From: DASTSN01 sp035760665
GTDB taxonomy: Bacteria > Bacteroidota > Bacteroidia > Chitinophagales > Chitinophagaceae
Length of the DNA: 33,743 bases
NCBI GenBank assembly: GCA_035760665.1
Contig: DASTSN010000051.1
Span: 1 to 33,743 of the forward strand
Direction: 5' to 3'
The notes below the pieces were generated by a model, which was not told where the DNA came from, did not search any database, and worked only from the letters and a program-made list of their open reading frames with translations. The position numbers and the translations under genes were made by a program. This document shows, in pieces, positions 7,403-17,018 of this stretch (position 1 is the first letter of the stretch; every line of letters begins with the position of its first letter).

Positions 7403-10400
7403 TCATGCCAGGGGCAGGTTAATGGTAGTTAGGGTGCCGGCACCGTTCCCTGTTTTTGTCGTAATCGTTCCCTGCATGAGCTGTATGCGGCGGTAAATAT
7501 TCTGCAGGCCGTTTCGCTGTACATTCACACGTTCTTCATCAAAGCCTTTACCATCATCTTCCACTAATACCTGCAATTGATTGTTGGCAATCGAAAAAAT
7601 GACTTGTATCGCACGACAGCCAGAATGTTTCAAAGCATTATTCAGCAGCTCTTTTAAAACCAGGAACAACTGGTGTTTGGTTTCCGCACCCAATTTTTGC
7701 CGGCGCAATTCATCACTGGCTTTCAGGTTTAGGCTGATATTTTTTGCCAGGGCAACAGGTTCTGCGTAAAACATAAGTCGGTAGATGACACTGTCCAGTG
7801 TGTCGTATTTCGGATTGATTTTCCACACCAGGTCGTCTAATTTGCTCACGGCATCATTCACATTGGTGCTAATTGATTCCAGGTAGGGTTCTTTATTGCT
7901 CTCGGTTTTGGCAAGGTTGCTATAAATATTGATACTGCTGAGTGTAGCCCCGATTTCATCGTGCAAATCGGCAGAAATCCGCTGGCGTTCATACTGTACA
8001 GCCAATTCTTTTTCCAGCGCCAGTTTTTGCCTGTGCAACTGATAGGTATAAATAAAGCGGCTGACAAAAAACACAATTGCTAAAACGATACATATGGCCA
8101 GCATGATAAACCACCAGGTTTGCCACCAGGGTGGCATTATAGAAAATTGATACCTGCACTCCCCACTCCAAATTCCATCACTGTTCATTGCTCGTGCTTT
8201 AAATGTATAGTGACCGGGCCGCAGGTTGGCGTAAGATACTGATGACTGTGTATTTAATGGACTCTTGACTTTATCAAATCCTTCTAATTGGTATTGATAT
8301 TTTACTGTATGCGGCTGGTTGGTTGTGGGAGCAACAAAGTCAAAACTGATGTAATTATTATTGTAGGCAAGCTTCAGGCCCTTGGGCAAGTTATTCCAGC
8401 GGCTTAACGAATCAATATGAAAATGGCTGAACCAAATCCCGTTATTCAGTAAAAAAGAGGTGTCAGGTTTTTCTTTCAGCGCTTTCCAGTTGATCGTTTG
8501 ATTGGCAATCTTTACTGCTGTAACCTGAATGCTCATAGAGCTGGTATCTCTTGGTTCTGTTGCCGGATCGAAAGTGGTAATGCCGTTACTTGTTCCAATC
8601 CAGATATGGTGATCCGCTGATTCTGCGATGGCACCCGCGTTACAGGAAATGCCCAGGAAATTATCAGTATACCCGTAATTCTTAAAAAAAATATCATCAT
8701 CATGAATCAGGCTGAACCGTATGCGTTCGTTAAGCAAATCTATTTTTTCAGCAGATAATTTACTTAAACCAAGACGGGTGCCAAACCAAAGATTACCGAA
8801 ATGATCTTCCAGGATAGAGGTAACATCATTATTAAGTAAACCTTCCCTCTGCGTAAGGCTAAAAAGAGAACGGCCATCATACCGAATAATACCTTTATCC
8901 GTACCCAGCCACAGGCAACTGTTTTTGTCCTCACAAATGGAACTGATATTCGTATGCAGCAAATTATCAGCATTATCAAGGCGGGAAATACCCTGCGAGT
9001 TATATTCAAATAGTCCCATTGAAGTGGCAAACCATATCGTCCCGTTATGGGTTTGATTAATACTATTGACATGAATGGCTTCACTACCCGTACAAAAGAA
9101 ATTTGTAAAGGAATGGCCATCATATTTTGATACGCCACTTTCTGTACCAAACCAAAGGTTGCCCGATCTGTCTTCAAAAATGCAATTAACATCATCATTT
9201 ACCAAGCCATCCTTTTCAGCTAAACGAGTCATGGCATGACCATCATATTTTGCTACCCCTTTATAAGTGGCAAACCATATATTTCCATTTTTGTCCTGGC
9301 AAATACTTCGTACATCATTATAGGGTAAACCCTGTTGTGTTGTAAAATTTTTCAGTTGATCTCCATTGTATTCCGACACACCACCCCGCCAGGCTCCAAA
9401 CCAAAGATTCTTTTTCCTGTCTTCATATACAGCGAAAATATAGTTCTTGGGTAATCCTTCTGTTTCTGTGATATGCGTAAACGAATGGGGGTTATATTTT
9501 AAGATGCCGCCACCTCCGGTTCCAAGCCAGATATTGCTATGGCTGTCCTGAAGCAGGCAATAGATATTATCATTGGTTAATCCTTGTTTCTCGGAATAAT
9601 TTACAATGCTTTTGCCATCATATTGGGAAAGTCCGTAGTGGGTGCCGATCCAGATATGCTGGTCCCGGTCTTCCAATAAGCTAAAAACTTCATCGTTGAT
9701 TAATCCTTCCTTCGAAGTATACCGTAAAAAAAATCCTCCTTGCAAAACAGAAATACCGCCAAGCGTACCCATCCAAATGTCACCGGCCCGATCTTCAAGG
9801 ATTGAATAAACTGTGTGATTGCCCAATCCTTCTTTCTCCGTATAGTTAGCGAAAGAATGCCCATCATAGCAGGAAACACCTCCTACGGTACCCATCCAAA
9901 CATTATTCGATCTGTCTGCAATGACAGCGTAAACCGAATCATTTACAAGCCCTTCCTTTTTCGTGAAATTTGTAAAAAACCGTCCATCATACTTGATAAC
10001 ACCCCCCAAAGTATCCAGCCAGATATTACCTGATTTATCTTCCGCAATACTGCTTACATAATTATTGCATAAACCATTTTTTTCCGAAAAGCTTGTCATA
10101 GTGTACCCATCATATTTGGTAACACCCCCACCATAAGTTCCAAACCAAATATTCCCTTTTCTATCCTGAATGACAGCACGCACATTATTATTCGCCAGCC
10201 CCTGTTCAGTTGTAAAATTTGTAAAAGAATATCCATTATATTTTGTTACACCAGATGCAGTACCTATCCAGATATTTCCTTGAGTATCCTGCAACAAGCA
10301 GGTTACAATTGTATTTCTTAGCCCTTGTATTTTTCCGAATGAAGCGATCGATAAAGGATTCTGAACCTTATATACCATATCTTTTGCCATGAAAGTTTCC

Positions 10401-10765
10401 GGTATTCCCGCTGCAACAGGCTTGTCGGCAACCGGTATTGGTCTAGGAAACTGAAACCCGGCTGACCCAGGAATAATTCGTTTTGGTTGTCCGGCTACAA
10501 CTTTTGTTGGTGTGAATACTTTATGAACATTTTTTTCAACATACACAACCGAGGGATTTCCAACCTCAACCTTTTTTAACTTTTTTTCATTTACTGGAAT
10601 AGGAATAAACGTCGAGAGACTGTCTGGTACGACAGTATAATGTAAGGCCGTGGTAATTTTAGCAGAAAAAGATCCCGGATGACTTTTCTGATCGGTTTGA
10701 TTGCAGGAAAGTAATACCGTGAAACAAATAAACAAAATGAATATGTATTTTATTTTTGATTGCAT
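7403..10765 (-). CDS. Two-component sensor kinase with double seven-bladed propeller and Y_Y_Y domain
   Basis: 1120 residues. The N-terminus (MQSKIKYIFILFICFTVLLSC) is a signal or lipobox sequence, so the sensor part is periplasmic. From about 155 to 760 there are 14 propeller repeats of about 41 residues, each of the form GL-x-N-x-V-x-S-I-x-x-D-x-x-G-N-I-W-x-G-T-x-x-G-V-x-x-Y-D-G, enough for two seven-bladed propellers. A Y_Y_Y domain follows (YQYQLEGFDK, YANLRPGHYTFKARAMNSDG), then one membrane segment (WWFIMLAICIVLAIVFFVSRF). The cytoplasmic part has a HisKA_3 dimerisation motif with His935 (RQRISADLHDEIGATLSS) and a HATPase_c domain (ELLNNALKHSG, VEDDGKGFD, GLQNIYRRI). There is no fused receiver or AraC domain, unlike the hybrid form of this family; the partner is the separate regulator at 6731-7354. 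A polysaccharide or its breakdown product is the usual kind of signal in this family. Confidence 0.93.
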   Translation of the reverse strand: MQSKIKYIFILFICFTVLLSCNQTDQKSHPGSFSAKITTALHYTVVPDSLSTFIPIPVNEKKLKKVEVGNPSVVYVEKNVHKVFTPTKVVAGQPKRIIPGSAGFQFPRPIPVADKPVAAGIPETFMAKDMVYKVQNPLSIASFGKIQGLRNTIVTCLLQDTQGNIWIGTASGVTKYNGYSFTNFTTEQGLANNNVRAVIQDRKGNIWFGTYGGGVTKYDGYTMTSFSEKNGLCNNYVSSIAEDKSGNIWLDTLGGVIKYDGRFFTNFTKKEGLVNDSVYAVIADRSNNVWMGTVGGVSCYDGHSFANYTEKEGLGNHTVYSILEDRAGDIWMGTLGGISVLQGGFFLRYTSKEGLINDEVFSLLEDRDQHIWIGTHYGLSQYDGKSIVNYSEKQGLTNDNIYCLLQDSHSNIWLGTGGGGILKYNPHSFTHITETEGLPKNYIFAVYEDRKKNLWFGAWRGGVSEYNGDQLKNFTTQQGLPYNDVRSICQDKNGNIWFATYKGVAKYDGHAMTRLAEKDGLVNDDVNCIFEDRSGNLWFGTESGVSKYDGHSFTNFFCTGSEAIHVNSINQTHNGTIWFATSMGLFEYNSQGISRLDNADNLLHTNISSICEDKNSCLWLGTDKGIIRYDGRSLFSLTQREGLLNNDVTSILEDHFGNLWFGTRLGLSKLSAEKIDLLNERIRFSLIHDDDIFFKNYGYTDNFLGISCNAGAIAESADHHIWIGTSNGITTFDPATEPRDTSSMSIQVTAVKIANQTINWKALKEKPDTSFLLNNGIWFSHFHIDSLSRWNNLPKGLKLAYNNNYISFDFVAPTTNQPHTVKYQYQLEGFDKVKSPLNTQSSVSYANLRPGHYTFKARAMNSDGIWSGECRYQFSIMPPWWQTWWFIMLAICIVLAIVFFVSRFIYTYQLHRQKLALEKELAVQYERQRISADLHDEIGATLSSINIYSNLAKTESNKEPYLESISTNVNDAVSKLDDLVWKINPKYDTLDSVIYRLMFYAEPVALAKNISLNLKASDELRRQKLGAETKHQLFLVLKELLNNALKHSGCRAIQVIFSIANNQLQVLVEDDGKGFDEERVNVQRNGLQNIYRRIQLMQGTITTKTGNGAGTLTTINLPLA

Positions 10766-10908
10766 TGTTATTTACGGCAGTAATGCTTAATGCCATCAAT
10801 CTGAATACATTTATGATTCATCTTGCCGGACAGGTTTATTACCATAAATATAGGCGCTATTTTTCCAAAAGGCGAAGCCACCGCCCGCAGATTTAGTAAC
10901 TTGCACAA

Positions 10909-12948
10909 ATGCCTTTTCAACTCCACGCTCCCTATACACCCGCCGGTGACCAGCCGGAAGCAATCCGTCAGCTGACGGAAGGCATATTGGATGGAGAAAA
11001 ATACCAGACCCTGCTGGGTGTGACTGGCAGCGGCAAGACCTTTACCATTGCGAATGTGATTCAAAACGTGCAGCGGCCCACGCTGGTGCTCACCCATAAT
11101 AAAACACTGGTGGCGCAGCTCTATGGCGAGTTCCGCCAGTTTTTCCCGGACAACGCTGTGGAATATTTCGTAAGCTATTACGATTACTACCAGCCCGAAG
11201 CCTACCTGCCCGTCAGTGATGTGTATATTGAAAAAGACCTGAGCATCAACGATGAGCTGGATAAGCTGCGCCTGCGTGCCACCAGCAGCCTGCTGAGCGG
11301 CAGGCGCGATATCATCGTGGTTGCCAGCGTGAGTTGCATCTATGGCATGGGAAACCCCACCGATTACGAAAACGGGATCATCCGCATCCAGAGAGGGCAA
11401 ACCCTTTCCCGACAGGGCTTCCTGCATGCAATGGTCAACTCGCTTTATACCCGCACCACCCTGGAATTCAACCGTGGCACCTTCCGGCTTAAAGGCGATA
11501 CCGTTGAAATAAATTTACCCTATGTTGACTACGGATACCGTGTCATCTTTTTTGGTGATGAAATTGAGGAAATCGAAAGCTTTGATGTGGTCACAGGTAA
11601 ACGAATCGGGATCATGGAAAATGCGGCCATCTTTCCGGCCAACCTTTACCTGGCCCCCAAAGACATCCTGCAGCAAGTAATATACGAGATACAGGATGAA
11701 ATGCAGGCCCAGGTCGACTATTTCAAAAATGCGGGCAAGTTCATCGAAGCACAGCGCCTGAAAGAACGGGTGGAGTACGACCTGGAAATGATCCGCGAAC
11801 TGGGTTACTGCAACGGCATCGAAAACTATTCGCGGTTTTTTGACCGTCGCAAACCTGGCACACGGCCATTCTGCCTGCTGGACTATTTCCCCCCGGATTT
11901 CCTGTGCGTTATTGATGAAAGCCACCAGACTATCCCGCAGGTGAGCGGCATGTACGGCGGCGACAGAAGTCGAAAGCTGATACTGGTTGATTATGGCTTC
12001 CGCCTACCCTCCGCGCTGGATAACCGCCCGCTGAATTTCCATGAGTTTGAATCCCTGCTTAACCAGGTGATCTTTGTGTCGGCTACGCCAGACGATTATG
12101 AACTGGAAAAAACCGGCGGCGTGGTGGTGGAACAAGTCGTGCGGCCTACCGGGCTCCTGGATCCGCCCATCGAAATACGGCCCAGTGTTAACCAGATTGA
12201 CGACCTGCTGGATGAAATTGACAAACGGATCAAAAAAGGCGATCGTGTACTGGTAACCACACTCACCAAGCGCATGGCAGAAGAAATGGATAAATACCTG
12301 CACCGTATTAATATCAAGTCAAAATACATCCACAGCGAGGTGGATACGTTAGAGCGGGTAGAAATTCTGCGGCAGCTGCGCCTGGGCGAGATTGATGTGC
12401 TGGTGGGAGTAAATCTTTTGCGGGAAGGGCTGGACCTGCCCGAAGTGTCGTTGGTGGCCATTCTTGATGCGGATAAAGAAGGTTTTTTACGCAACGAAAA
12501 ATCGCTGACACAAACAGCCGGACGTGCCGCAAGAAACGTTGACGGACTGGTAATCTTCTACGCTGACTCCATGACGGAAAGCATGCAAAAAACCATTGAC
12601 GAAACCAATCGCCGACGGGAAAAACAAATTGCCTATAACATTGAACATGGTATTATCCCGAAAACTGTGGTGAAAAGTAAAGAACAGGTTTTTGCACAAA
12701 CATCGGTTCTCGATATCAAAGGCTATGACCCCGCCAATCCTTATGCCGTTGCCCCGGATGAAGATATTGTAACAGTGGCAGCCGAGGAGCAGGCGGATTA
12801 TAAAACAATTCCACAACTGGAAAAAGCCATCAGCAAAATCAAAAAAGAAATGGAAAAAGCAGCCCGTGACCTGGATTTTATGGAAGCTGCCCGCCTGCGC
12901 GATGAAATGTTTTCTCTCCAGAAAAAACTGGAGATCATGAAAAAATAA
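10909..12948 (+). CDS. uvrB: Excinuclease ABC subunit B
   Basis: 679 residues, the normal length for UvrB, the helicase-like damage-verification subunit of nucleotide excision repair that works with UvrA and UvrC. Visible motifs are Walker A GVTGSGKT (37-44), the damage-probing beta-hairpin segment YYDYYQPEAYLPVSDVYIEK, motif II VIDESHQTIPQ (about 335), motif III VSATP, motif V LVGVNLLREGLDLPEVSL, and motif VI TQTAGRAARN (about 535). The C-terminal UVR domain that contacts UvrC is present (LEKAISKIKKEMEKAARDLDFMEAARLRDE, about 638-668). The start at 10909 matches the family N-terminus (FQLHAPYTPAGDQPEAI). A TAACTTGC element about 6 bp upstream resembles a -7 box, which would give a very short leader. 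It is transcribed divergently from the sensor kinase and is not in an operon. The coding sequence is clearly more GC-rich than its left neighbours. Confidence 0.98.
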   Translation: MPFQLHAPYTPAGDQPEAIRQLTEGILDGEKYQTLLGVTGSGKTFTIANVIQNVQRPTLVLTHNKTLVAQLYGEFRQFFPDNAVEYFVSYYDYYQPEAYLPVSDVYIEKDLSINDELDKLRLRATSSLLSGRRDIIVVASVSCIYGMGNPTDYENGIIRIQRGQTLSRQGFLHAMVNSLYTRTTLEFNRGTFRLKGDTVEINLPYVDYGYRVIFFGDEIEEIESFDVVTGKRIGIMENAAIFPANLYLAPKDILQQVIYEIQDEMQAQVDYFKNAGKFIEAQRLKERVEYDLEMIRELGYCNGIENYSRFFDRRKPGTRPFCLLDYFPPDFLCVIDESHQTIPQVSGMYGGDRSRKLILVDYGFRLPSALDNRPLNFHEFESLLNQVIFVSATPDDYELEKTGGVVVEQVVRPTGLLDPPIEIRPSVNQIDDLLDEIDKRIKKGDRVLVTTLTKRMAEEMDKYLHRINIKSKYIHSEVDTLERVEILRQLRLGEIDVLVGVNLLREGLDLPEVSLVAILDADKEGFLRNEKSLTQTAGRAARNVDGLVIFYADSMTESMQKTIDETNRRREKQIAYNIEHGIIPKTVVKSKEQVFAQTSVLDIKGYDPANPYAVAPDEDIVTVAAEEQADYKTIPQLEKAISKIKKEMEKAARDLDFMEAARLRDEMFSLQKKLEIMKK

Positions 12949-12990
12949 TAAAATATCTTTTTAGCAGCCCGGCTTACATAAAAGGAAAAA

Positions 12991-13019
12991 CGTTAAACTT
13001 ACTTAATCCCCCTTTAACG
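12991..13019. terminator. Weak inverted repeat between convergent genes
   Basis: CGTTAAA (12991-12997) and TTTAACG (13013-13019) could form a 7-bp stem with a 15-base loop between uvrB and the convergent phosphoesterase-like gene. The stem is AT-rich and has no clear T-run, so function as a shared terminator is only possible. Confidence 0.22.
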
Positions 13020-13063
13020 GATAATTCTCTTCCTGGAATTCAGCCTGACGCTTATCCTCCCGT

Positions 13064-15262
13064 TCACTTTTTAGGAAAATTCTTATCATAGGGCGGCTGC
13101 AGCACCGGTGCGTCGTTCCTTGGCTGGTCTTCAAGAAATACACCCTCAAATGTTGGCGCCTGGTTTACACGGTCACCCAATCCCCATCTTGATTTGGGTA
13201 TGCCAAACCACTTGAGCAAAGTAGCTGCGAACGAAGTGGCATCATACGGTATATCGACACCGGAACGGAAGACCGTATTTTTTTTAACCAGGGGAGAAAC
13301 GAGGATGGCTGGAACCCGCGGGCCCATCAGGTCAAAATAAAAATCATTTAACCCATCATTCGGCCAGGGCTTGGTGGCATAAGGAGGACTGACATGATCG
13401 AATATGCCGCCATTTTTAGAAAATGTAATGACCAGTAAGGTACTGTCCCAGTCAGGGCCGCTTTTAATGGCTTCGTAAATTTCATTGAGCGTCACTTCAG
13501 CCGGCACAAGGTCTGCCCCGGGATGATAAGAAGACGTGCCGGTGGGTGATATCCACACAGGCTCCAGGAAGCTGAAAGCGGGAAGTGTTCCATTTCTCGC
13601 CTGCACTTTAAAGTTTTCCACGCTGTCTAGAAAGTTTTTGGGATCGTACGGGCTGTAGGGACCGGATTGTTGCTGGATCTCTGCATCCACGCTGGGAATC
13701 TGGCCCTGCAGGTAAAGGTGATAGGTAAACGGATAATTTTCCCATAAAATGGCATTGTAAATCTTCCAGTCGTGTATACCGTTGTTCCACAAAACCTTCC
13801 AGATCGATTGGCGATGCGCAAAATCGGGCCAGAGTGCGTAGGGATTTCCACCTTCCCAGGTATCCAGCCTGTTGAAACCTGATCCCGTTACTGAAAACGC
13901 CCGGTTGATATCGGTACCGCCCGGAACAGATGAAAACCATTCATCACTGATGGCAAAGTTCCTGGCCAAGCCATTCAGAATGGGCAGCTGCTCGGGACTG
14001 AAACTCAGCATTACCTGTTCGTTGGCATTGTTCTTTACAAATCCGCCCATATCCGGCTTAGCCCTGCCGGGATAGCCGGGTTGGCTGTTGTAAAACATCT
14101 GCAGCAAGGCATCGGAGTTATCGTGAAACGGATCCTGCAACTGATCAGAAAGCACCACGTCATTGCTCAGTTTACCGTTGTTAAACTGGCTGACATACAC
14201 TTTTTTTGTACCCTCCAGGTTATAATATGCCGTACTGGCCCCGTTAAAAGGTTTGTCTGAACCGATATAGTTGATCGACGTATCATTTTTATCATACAGC
14301 CATCCGCACACATTATCGAACGATCGGCTTTCGAGCATGTAATAAACAATATGTTTGATTTTCGAACGCATGTAATCAAGACTCCCCGGACTTGTGTTAG
14401 CTACCACCGCTTCGCGGGTTTCAACACATAGCAGTGTGGTACCGGCTCCAACTCCGGCGGGTAGTGTGCCGGTGGCCACCTGTTTGCTGAGTGGATTCTT
14501 TGCTGTTGGATCAAATTCCCAAAGCTGAAAAGCCGTTTCGCCGGGAATCCATGTCAGCACCTGGTCACCAACTACCACAAGGCTGTGCCTGGCATCAATG
14601 CCCTGCAGCTTTCCTTCCTGCACTGCCGGGATGGAGAGCGGCATAAGATTCTGCGGGTCAAAACTCCAGACCCGGAAGCTGCTGCCATCAGAAAACCGGT
14701 CCAGCACATAATTACCAATTGGGATTAATGTGTGTCCTGCCTGTATTGAAGGAAATCCACCTTGCGGGGTATATGTGCTGATTAACGGATCGCTGCCTGC
14801 TGACGTCGCAGTCACCGGGTTGGGAAAATTGGGATCAAAATTCCAAAGCTCATATGTACCGCGTCCTTCGCCGGCAACAAAGAATAGCATGAAGTTGCCA
14901 CCCAGGGGTATGAGTGTTAACGCATTTTGTTCGTCAGGATTATTGGAATAATACTGGCGGTAATCCCAAAATTTATTGACAGGCCAGGTGCCCGCCTGTA
15001 CCGGGCTGCAATTTAAAGGATCCCTTGAATGTTGATCAAACTCAAATAAACGGTAAGGATAATATTTCTGGCTTCCTGTACCTTCACTGCCGCCCCAGGC
15101 CAGCAGGTAGCCGCCAATCGCAGCCAGCTGATAGGTTCCATCAAAAAACGCATTTTCACGCACAGGCTGCGGAATAAAGGTTGCCTTTCCGTTATCCACA
15201 GAAAAAAGCCAAACATTGTATTGATTAGTTGTTTGGTTCAGCCCAATGATAAATGTGCTCAT
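13064..15262 (-). CDS. Propeller-like/phosphoesterase fusion, probably catalytically dead
   Basis: 732 residues without a recognisable signal peptide. The first 290 residues contain about five repeats of 50 residues, each with an L-x-x-x-G-x-x-x-L hydrophobic strand pair followed by (L/V)WxFDP-x-x-x-NPL, for example VWSFDPQNLMPLS and LWEFDPTAKNPLS; this looks like an incomplete beta-propeller. From about 300 onward it matches the phosphoesterase family of phospholipase C and AcpA-type acid phosphatases (KHIVYYMLESRSFDNVCGWLYD, DEWFSSVPGGTDINR, LVITFSKNGGIFDHVSPP, GPRVPAILVSP). Family members normally have ENRSFD and F-D-E-H-GG or Y-D-D-S-DG motifs supplying metal ligands. Here the first is ESRSFD (Glu311 kept, Ser312 in place of Asn) and the second is Ser615-Lys616-Asn617. 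Loss of the acidic pair predicts no normal metal centre. It may be a binding or scaffold protein. The gene stands alone, convergent with uvrB. Confidence 0.82.
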   Translation of the reverse strand: MSTFIIGLNQTTNQYNVWLFSVDNGKATFIPQPVRENAFFDGTYQLAAIGGYLLAWGGSEGTGSQKYYPYRLFEFDQHSRDPLNCSPVQAGTWPVNKFWDYRQYYSNNPDEQNALTLIPLGGNFMLFFVAGEGRGTYELWNFDPNFPNPVTATSAGSDPLISTYTPQGGFPSIQAGHTLIPIGNYVLDRFSDGSSFRVWSFDPQNLMPLSIPAVQEGKLQGIDARHSLVVVGDQVLTWIPGETAFQLWEFDPTAKNPLSKQVATGTLPAGVGAGTTLLCVETREAVVANTSPGSLDYMRSKIKHIVYYMLESRSFDNVCGWLYDKNDTSINYIGSDKPFNGASTAYYNLEGTKKVYVSQFNNGKLSNDVVLSDQLQDPFHDNSDALLQMFYNSQPGYPGRAKPDMGGFVKNNANEQVMLSFSPEQLPILNGLARNFAISDEWFSSVPGGTDINRAFSVTGSGFNRLDTWEGGNPYALWPDFAHRQSIWKVLWNNGIHDWKIYNAILWENYPFTYHLYLQGQIPSVDAEIQQQSGPYSPYDPKNFLDSVENFKVQARNGTLPAFSFLEPVWISPTGTSSYHPGADLVPAEVTLNEIYEAIKSGPDWDSTLLVITFSKNGGIFDHVSPPYATKPWPNDGLNDFYFDLMGPRVPAILVSPLVKKNTVFRSGVDIPYDATSFAATLLKWFGIPKSRWGLGDRVNQAPTFEGVFLEDQPRNDAPVLQPPYDKNFPKK

Positions 15263-15438
15263 AGTAAATAGTTTTGGAATGGAGAGTTAGGGAGGGATGT
15301 ACTTGTATCCTTTGAAGGTAGCGGTATTTTAAATGAAAAAAAATTTTTATACATTCAGGATAGTGAGCTACAGGCAACTAACGATCTGGCTGGCAACGAG
15401 CAGCACTACAGACCGGTTGGCTTAAAAATTCAAGAGGC

Positions 15439-16233
15439 ATGTTATTCTATTTTGGATATGGTTCCAATATCAACCTGGTTTCCCTGCAAGCCAAGGGGGT
15501 ACAACCATTAGCATCGGAACGGGCTGTTCTGCACGGGTGGCGCCTGCGGTTTAATGTACAGCACTGGTTTCGGCATGAGGGAGGTGTTGGCAATATTGAA
15601 CCCTCTCCTAACCCGGAAGACTTTGTGGAAGGGATGGTGCACAGCTGCCGGGAGGAACAGCTGGCGGCCCTTGATGCCGTGGAGTCCTATGGACTGGGAT
15701 ACGACAGGATAGCAGTGGACGTTGAAACAGCTACGGGCCTGGTAAAAGCCCAGGCATACATTGGGCTTCCCGATTTCCTGGATGACAACTGCCTCCCGAC
15801 TCGCCGGTATCTTGCGATTATCATAAAAGGAGCAGAAGCCGCCGGGTTGAGCAGGCCTTATATTGAAAAACTTCGCCATCAGCCTATTCAGCCAGAAATC
15901 GATTATCCGGCATTTAAAGCCCCTGCCGGCGACTGGCCTCAATTCAACAGGCAAACGCTGGCGTTGTATCCTCAGCTTACTGCATTGGGCGGTTTTGTAT
16001 TTGACATGCAGCACGCCAGGAAAAAACTCCAGGGTATTAGGGAGCTGCTCGGCGGTAAAGACATGACCCTTTTTTTTGTGAAACGCCACGACTCAAGCAC
16101 GGGAAACGAAACGCCTGAGGATATTCAACAAGGAAGAATATCCGAAGGCGCCAAAAGATACATCAATGCCTACCTGAACGAATTTTCTAAAGAATATAGC
16201 TACGCCGGCAGCTATGTGTACACCGATGATTGA
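15439..16233 (+). CDS. Gamma-glutamylcyclotransferase-like protein with C-terminal extension
   Basis: 264 residues. The N-terminal 150 residues fit the GGCT/AIG2 fold: the substrate-binding loop FGYGSN (5-10), a WRLRFN strand, VEGMVHSC, and the catalytic-type glutamate in LDAVESYGLGYDR (Glu82), followed by a YIGLPDF segment. Such enzymes split gamma-glutamyl amino acids or related peptides to 5-oxoproline. The C-terminal 110 residues are additional compared with small GGCTs and are rich in charged residues (HARKKLQGIRELLGGKDMTLFF); their role is unknown. AGAGG precedes the ATG by only one base, so the start depends more on homology than on a ribosome site. The downstream glutathione-synthesis genes make a role in gamma-glutamyl turnover attractive. 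The substrate could also be a different gamma-glutamylamine. Confidence 0.8.
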   Translation: MLFYFGYGSNINLVSLQAKGVQPLASERAVLHGWRLRFNVQHWFRHEGGVGNIEPSPNPEDFVEGMVHSCREEQLAALDAVESYGLGYDRIAVDVETATGLVKAQAYIGLPDFLDDNCLPTRRYLAIIIKGAEAAGLSRPYIEKLRHQPIQPEIDYPAFKAPAGDWPQFNRQTLALYPQLTALGGFVFDMQHARKKLQGIRELLGGKDMTLFFVKRHDSSTGNETPEDIQQGRISEGAKRYINAYLNEFSKEYSYAGSYVYTDD

Positions 16234-16244
16234 AGAAATTAGTC

Positions 16245-16276
16245 TTTGAAATGAAGAATGAAAGTCGTACTTTTTG
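16245..16276 (+). promoter_or_regulatory. Candidate Bacteroidota promoter before the MBL-fold gene
   Basis: TTTG at 16245-16248 is followed after 19 bases by TACTTTTTG at 16268-16276, close to the TTTG-n19-TAnnTTTG consensus with one additional T. The ATG of the MBL-fold gene follows 22 bases later. It would drive the MBL-fold and kinase/cyclase genes. Confidence 0.4.
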
Positions 16277-16298
16277 ACACATTTTAAAAATAAACTAT

Positions 16299-17015
16299 AT
16301 GTCTGCATTTCCTGAAGCAATGCCGCATGGAGAAATCCAGGAGGTGTTCAAAGATGTCTTTTTTGTACCCGGAACGATGAAAAACGAGTTCTTTGGTTCC
16401 ATGTGGCAATTCAGCAGGAACATGACGGTTGTGCGGGAAGATGGCAAACTCACCATCCTGAATTCCGTACGCTTAAATGATGAAGGGTTAGCAGCCCTGG
16501 ATCGGTTAGGCAAAGTGGTAAATGTGGTGCGCCTGGGTGATATGCATGGCATGGATGATCCCTTTTATATTGATCGTTACAAAGCCACTTTCTGGGCATT
16601 GCCCGACATGAAAATGCAGGAAGGTTTGAAAATAGATAAGGAATTGAAAGAGGGCGGTGAAATGCCCTTCAGGGATGCCACGCTTTTTGTTTTTACAACG
16701 GTCAAACGTCCCGAATGTATCATTCGGCTTGACCGGGAAGGCGGCATTATGATTGCTTGCGACTCCTTACAAAACTGGGTTGAACCAGACCAGTTTTTTG
16801 CCGACGATACCGTTGAAACAATGAAAAAAATGAACTTTTTCAGAACTGCCAACCTCGGACCGGCGTGGATGTTTGAAAGCCAGCCTGCGGCCGCTGATTT
16901 TATACGGTTAAAAGACATTCCTTTTGAACATGCTTTGTGCGGGCATGGCTACCCCCTCATTAATAATGCGCAGAAAGAATTTCAGAAAACCTTTCATGAA
17001 TATTTCAATATCTGA
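16299..17015 (+). CDS. Metallo-beta-lactamase-fold-like protein with altered metal motif
   Basis: 238 residues, no signal peptide. The order of elements resembles the MBL fold: N-terminal strands (FFVPGTMKNEFFG, MTVVREDGKLTILNSVRL), a loop with RLGDMHGMDDPFY in the place of the HxHxDH motif (His83, Asp86, Asp87), a middle strand IMIACDSLQNW with an Asp at the usual bridging position, and LCGHGYPLI near the end carrying the last His. The first two histidines of the canonical motif are not both present, so metal binding may be single-site or lost. Hydrolase activity is therefore uncertain. Its TGA overlaps the run TGATGTGTG that contains the GTG start of the next gene, so the two are translationally coupled. 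Function in the locus is unknown; glyoxalase II enzymes, which use glutathione thioesters, share this fold, but this is only a loose link. Confidence 0.6.
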   Translation: MSAFPEAMPHGEIQEVFKDVFFVPGTMKNEFFGSMWQFSRNMTVVREDGKLTILNSVRLNDEGLAALDRLGKVVNVVRLGDMHGMDDPFYIDRYKATFWALPDMKMQEGLKIDKELKEGGEMPFRDATLFVFTTVKRPECIIRLDREGGIMIACDSLQNWVEPDQFFADDTVETMKKMNFFRTANLGPAWMFESQPAAADFIRLKDIPFEHALCGHGYPLINNAQKEFQKTFHEYFNI

Positions 17016-17018
17016 TGT

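Noticed and set aside
10768..11427. Minus-strand frame of 219 codons opposite the uvrB start
   Set aside because: It is antisense to a strongly conserved part of uvrB and has no family features.
12004..12494. Overlapping minus-strand frames inside uvrB
   Set aside because: Both are shadows caused by codon bias on the coding strand; one is Ser/Arg-rich low complexity.
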